The translations under genes were made by a program, and so were the position numbers. The notes below the pieces were generated by a model. That model did no database searches and was not told the DNA's origin. It saw only the letters and a program-made list of their open reading frames with translations. From Clostridiales bacterium 1_7_47FAA (lineage in GTDB: Bacteria > Bacillota > Clostridia > Lachnospirales > Lachnospiraceae), in contig DS990260.1 of NCBI GenBank assembly GCA_000155435.1, positions 1,707,578 through 1,771,577 of the forward strand: a DNA stretch of 64,000 bases. The letters are read 5' to 3'. Each line of letters starts with the position of its first letter. Positions within the stretch are counted from its first letter, which is position 1. This document shows, in pieces, positions 61,352 to 64,000 of this stretch.

Positions 61352-62953
61352 TTATATCGCCTCCTCATCTGCATCTACCAGCTTAGAACCGCTCATCAGC
61401 AGTCCGAATTTGTAGTCCTTATCATCGGAACGGAGGATTCCGGCTATCTTTCCCTCCGTGACAATGGCAATACGGTTGCACACGGAACGCAGCTCTGCCA
61501 GCTCACTGGAGGTAATGATGACTGTAACCCCTTTTTCCTTATTCAGCTTCATCAGGGAATCCAGTATCATCTTCTTTGCGCCGATATCAATACCCCTGGT
61601 GGGCTCCGATACAAACAGGATATCCGGCTCCAGGGTCAGTGCCCTGGCAATACACACCTTCTGCTGGTTGCCTCCTGATAAACTCTTTACCGGCTGTGCA
61701 TGTCCGGTACAGCGGATATCCAGGTCCTTAATCATCTTTTTTGCATATTCAACGGCGCCCTTCTTATCATAAAAGGGGATGCCGAACTTTTTCACGATGA
61801 ACTTGTCCTTTGTCTTAAGGGCCGCAATGGAAATGTTCAGCTCAATGGACTCGTCCAGCATCAGGCCCACGCCGCGCCTGTCCTCAGACACAAATGCAAT
61901 CCCGTCGTCCAGGGTGTCCTTTGTCTTTGTCACATCCAGGACCTTGCCGTGTACCTTCACCTCACCCTTGGAAGGATAAAGCCCCATGACCCCGTTGGCA
62001 ATGCTGATTTTCCCATGTCCGGCCAGTCCTCCGATTCCGAAAATCTCGCCTTTCTTTACCTGGAAGGACACATCCCTGGCAACCTCGCCGGGCATGCTGA
62101 CCCCGAAATGGTTGAATTCCAGGCAGATTTCCTCATTTTCCACCTCATGGCCCATCTCCCGGTTCAGTATCTCAACCTCGCGGCCTACCATAAGCTGTGA
62201 CATCTTAACCGTGCTCAGGTCAGCCGTGTGGTAATCCCCCACCATCTCGCCGTCCCTGAGGACAAACACGTGATGGGTATTATTCTTCACCTCATCCAGC
62301 TTATGGCTGATGAAAATGAAAGCAATCCCGCGCTCCGCCACGGAGCGCACACAGGCCAGGAACTGCTCTGCCTCTGTCTCGGTGAGCACCGCGGTGGGTT
62401 CGTCCAGCACGATCAGCTTGGTATTCTTTTTATCCAGCTCCCTGGCAATTTCCACAAACTGCTTATATCCCACCGGAAGGCTTCCCACCCTGGTCCTGTC
62501 GCTGAGTTCAATTCCCAGGGAATCCAGGGTGGCCCTGGACTCCTTGTGCATGGACGCCCTGTCCACCAGGTCCAGGCGTTTGCCAAAGACCAGGCTGGCC
62601 GGTGTCTTTTTCACATTCTCCCTGTTCAGCTTAATGTTTTCAGCCACATCATAGCCGTCAATCAGCATGAACTCCTGATGCACCATGCCGATTCCGTATT
62701 TCATGGCCTCTATGGGGGATTTGATATGTACTTCCTCTCCGTCAATCAGGACGCTGCCCTTAAAGCCTCCCGTCTGCTGGATTGCGGGCATGCCGAAGAG
62801 GATATTCATGATGGTGGATTTTCCAGCGCCGTTTTCCCCAATCAATGCCACAATCTCACCTGGCTTCACTTTTATGCTCACATCCTTCAGGACTTTATTT
62901 CCAAAGAAATCCTTTTCAATGTGATTCATCTCTAATATGTATTTACTGCTCAA
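61352..62953 (-). CDS. Duplicated-domain ABC ATPase of the BMP/CUT2 type
   Basis: A 533-residue ATPase with two nucleotide-binding domains. First: Walker A GENGAGKST (about 38-46), signature LPVGYKQFVEIA, Walker B LIVLDEPTAVL. Second: degenerate Walker A GLAGHGKIS, signature LSGGNQQKVCIARA, Walker B-like ILFVSEPTRGID. A degenerate second site is normal in sugar/nucleoside importers of this class. The start is TTG 62953, with AAAGGAG seven bases upstream. Leads the permease genes; a perfect hairpin lies between it and the binding-protein gene. Confidence 0.93.
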   Translation of the reverse strand: MSSKYILEMNHIEKDFFGNKVLKDVSIKVKPGEIVALIGENGAGKSTIMNILFGMPAIQQTGGFKGSVLIDGEEVHIKSPIEAMKYGIGMVHQEFMLIDGYDVAENIKLNRENVKKTPASLVFGKRLDLVDRASMHKESRATLDSLGIELSDRTRVGSLPVGYKQFVEIARELDKKNTKLIVLDEPTAVLTETEAEQFLACVRSVAERGIAFIFISHKLDEVKNNTHHVFVLRDGEMVGDYHTADLSTVKMSQLMVGREVEILNREMGHEVENEEICLEFNHFGVSMPGEVARDVSFQVKKGEIFGIGGLAGHGKISIANGVMGLYPSKGEVKVHGKVLDVTKTKDTLDDGIAFVSEDRRGVGLMLDESIELNISIAALKTKDKFIVKKFGIPFYDKKGAVEYAKKMIKDLDIRCTGHAQPVKSLSGGNQQKVCIARALTLEPDILFVSEPTRGIDIGAKKMILDSLMKLNKEKGVTVIITSSELAELRSVCNRIAIVTEGKIAGILRSDDKDYKFGLLMSGSKLVDADEEAI

Positions 62954-63013
62954 TGTTCTTCTCCTTTCCAGTAACCCGTAGCTATCCCAGGGTTTTACTT
63001 ACCTGTCTTTTAT

Positions 63014-63052
63014 AAAAGGAAGGGATGCTGCTTATCTGCATCCCTTCCTTTT
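63014..63052 (-). terminator. Perfect 15-bp hairpin between binding-protein and ATPase genes
   Basis: AAAAGGAAGGGATGC (63014-63028) and GCATCCCTTCCTTTT (63038-63052) pair perfectly with a 9-base loop; the 3' arm ends in a short T run. Probably a partial terminator that lets the binding protein be made in excess over the membrane parts. Confidence 0.7.
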
Positions 63053-63110
63053 GAAAGCATCAGGGAAGTTTCGTTCCCCATATAAAAATTGATAGAGAGA
63101 GATTTAATCC

Positions 63111-64000
63111 TTAAAATCTTTCGTAGCTACACATGATGAAGAAGCCGTTGTCATATGTGGTTCCGCCGTCCGTGATGTTCTCTACGTCCACTTCGCCGCC
63201 TGCTGCTTCGCTCAGGGTCTGCTTAAATACTTCTGCATCCAGCTTCTCTCCGTTTGTCTTGCCTTCACAGAACGCTTCAGCATAAGCATAGCTTCCTGTC
63301 ATGAACAGGGTCATAAGCGGTGCGGTCCATGTTCCCATGTGGCCTGTCATATCTGCCTCTGCCAGTTTCTCAGAAATGGCGTTCATCATGTAATCGGAAT
63401 CATATAACTTGTCAGCCGGTACCTCAATTCCCAGGGCTGATGGGAAACCGACGAATGGGGAAGGATCGGACGGCATGGTGAAGTAGGACTTTGTGTTAAC
63501 CACGCACTTAATCATCGGCTCCTGCTGGCTGGTATTGGTGCCAAAGAAAGCGGTCTCCGTGCCATACTGGTCAACTGCGCGCGGAACATCCTCTAATACG
63601 AACTGCTGTGTTCCGGAGGTACCTGCATCTGACATGGGGTCAGGTGTGGTGGTCTCTACCAAGGTCAGGCCCAGCTCTGCGCAGCGGTCCTTCATGTTCT
63701 GCAGACGGTCAGCGGTTGGCTGCCATGCCAGATGACGGGGGAAGGAGTAGTGCACGAATGTCTTAGCGCCCATATCGCTTAACTCATCCACCATCTGGAA
63801 GCCCATCTTCGGAACGTTGGAATGATAGAAAACGTCACAGTTTGAAGATGTTGTGGCGGAATCATCCTGGTAGCCTGCTGCAATCAGAAGGATGTCAGGA
63901 CGTACCTCACGGATTTTCTGGCATGCTGCCGCAGTGCCCTGTACGGCCTGGCTGAAGATGATTGCCTTCACATCCGGGTCAGAGGCAAGGCTCAGGGCTG
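63111..64000 (-). CDS. Periplasmic-type binding protein, DUF3798-like, 5' end outside the window
   Basis: At least 296 residues; the reading frame is open to the window edge, so signal peptide and start lie beyond 64000 (codon 63971 is an internal GTG). Two-lobed binding-fold features: IFSQAVQGTAAACQKIREV, DILLIAAG, VHYSFPRHLAWQPTADRL and GTNTSQQEPMIKCVV. The pattern fits the uncharacterised DUF3798 family as I recall it, in place of the usual BMP/CUT2 binding protein. It should deliver the ligand to the ABC genes that follow. No ligand can be proposed with confidence. Confidence 0.7.
   Translation of the reverse strand, partial: ALSLASDPDVKAIIFSQAVQGTAAACQKIREVRPDILLIAAGYQDDSATTSSNCDVFYHSNVPKMGFQMVDELSDMGAKTFVHYSFPRHLAWQPTADRLQNMKDRCAELGLTLVETTTPDPMSDAGTSGTQQFVLEDVPRAVDQYGTETAFFGTNTSQQEPMIKCVVNTKSYFTMPSDPSPFVGFPSALGIEVPADKLYDSDYMMNAISEKLAEADMTGHMGTWTAPLMTLFMTGSYAYAEAFCEGKTNGEKLDAEVFKQTLSEAAGGEVDVENITDGGTTYDNGFFIMCSYERF

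Noticed and set aside
63111-63971. Complete gene starting at 63971
   Set aside because: The codon there is GTG, and the frame stays open to the window end with family-like sequence, so the gene is cut by the edge.

Overview
The window looks like the chromosome of a Bacillota bacterium of the Lachnospiraceae type. Evidence is the moderate GC content, strong AGGAGG-type ribosome sites, many ATGA gene overlaps, a paired GlgC/GlgD glycogen system, YesM/YesN sugar regulators and a large supply of transporters and glycosidases. An Enterocloster (Clostridium bolteae/clostridioforme)-like gut commensal is my best guess; this is inference, as there is no rRNA in the window. I see no tRNA, rRNA, insertion sequence, phage gene, CRISPR array or replication origin.

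Layout. 0.2-1.4 kb (+): a short-chain dehydrogenase resembling 3-alpha-hydroxysteroid dehydrogenase, paired with a small NTF2/ketosteroid-isomerase-like protein. 1.5-9.6 kb (-): a ten-gene chemotaxis operon (two CheW-like proteins, CheR, CheY, an MCP, CheC, CheD, a response-regulator diguanylate cyclase, CheA, CheW) that has no CheB. 9.8-15.0 kb (-): a secreted FG-GAP-like protein, an OmpR-type regulator, a histidine kinase, a membrane-anchored protein and a polysaccharide deacetylase. 15.2-21.4 kb: a heterodimeric ABC exporter (-), a LysR regulator (+) and a MATE exporter (-). 21.6-26.6 kb: a GH127 glycosidase translationally coupled to a dicarboxylate/amino-acid symporter (-), facing an AraC regulator (+). 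26.6-29.6 kb (+): an unknown small protein, then glgC-glgD. 29.7-39.0 kb (-): a secreted protein with a cell-wall-binding-like repeat, then a carbohydrate locus (YesM kinase, YesN regulator, two permeases, GH43 glycosidase, binding lipoprotein). 39.3-43.1 kb (-): a metal-dependent amidohydrolase, a DUF3100 membrane protein with a small membrane partner, and a LysR regulator. 43.2-47.1 kb: an M13 metallopeptidase lipoprotein (-) and a FAD/Rieske oxidoreductase (+). 47.1-64 kb (-): one long co-directional run that reads, in transcription order, a DUF3798-type binding protein (cut by the window end), ABC ATPase, two permeases (the second frameshifted), an M20 amidohydrolase, an M20 dipeptidase, an M24 peptidase, a second M20 dipeptidase, a Gld-like ABC system (ATPase, GldF/G-like fusion, DUF4340 protein) and an IlvD/Edd-family dehydratase.

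The most interesting candidates for an undescribed system are that last run (an uncharacterised importer joined to four amide/peptide hydrolases and a gliding-type ABC module in a bacterium with no other motility gene in view), the amidohydrolase/DUF3100 locus, and the SDR/NTF2 pair. Regulatory structures of note are a hairpin that hides the ribosome site of the first permease gene of the GH43 locus (35606-35646), a 12-bp inverted repeat flanking the deacetylase leader, and a perfect 15-bp hairpin between the binding-protein and ATPase genes at 63 kb. Short tandem repeats of 11-18 bp occur at several gene ends or linkers.
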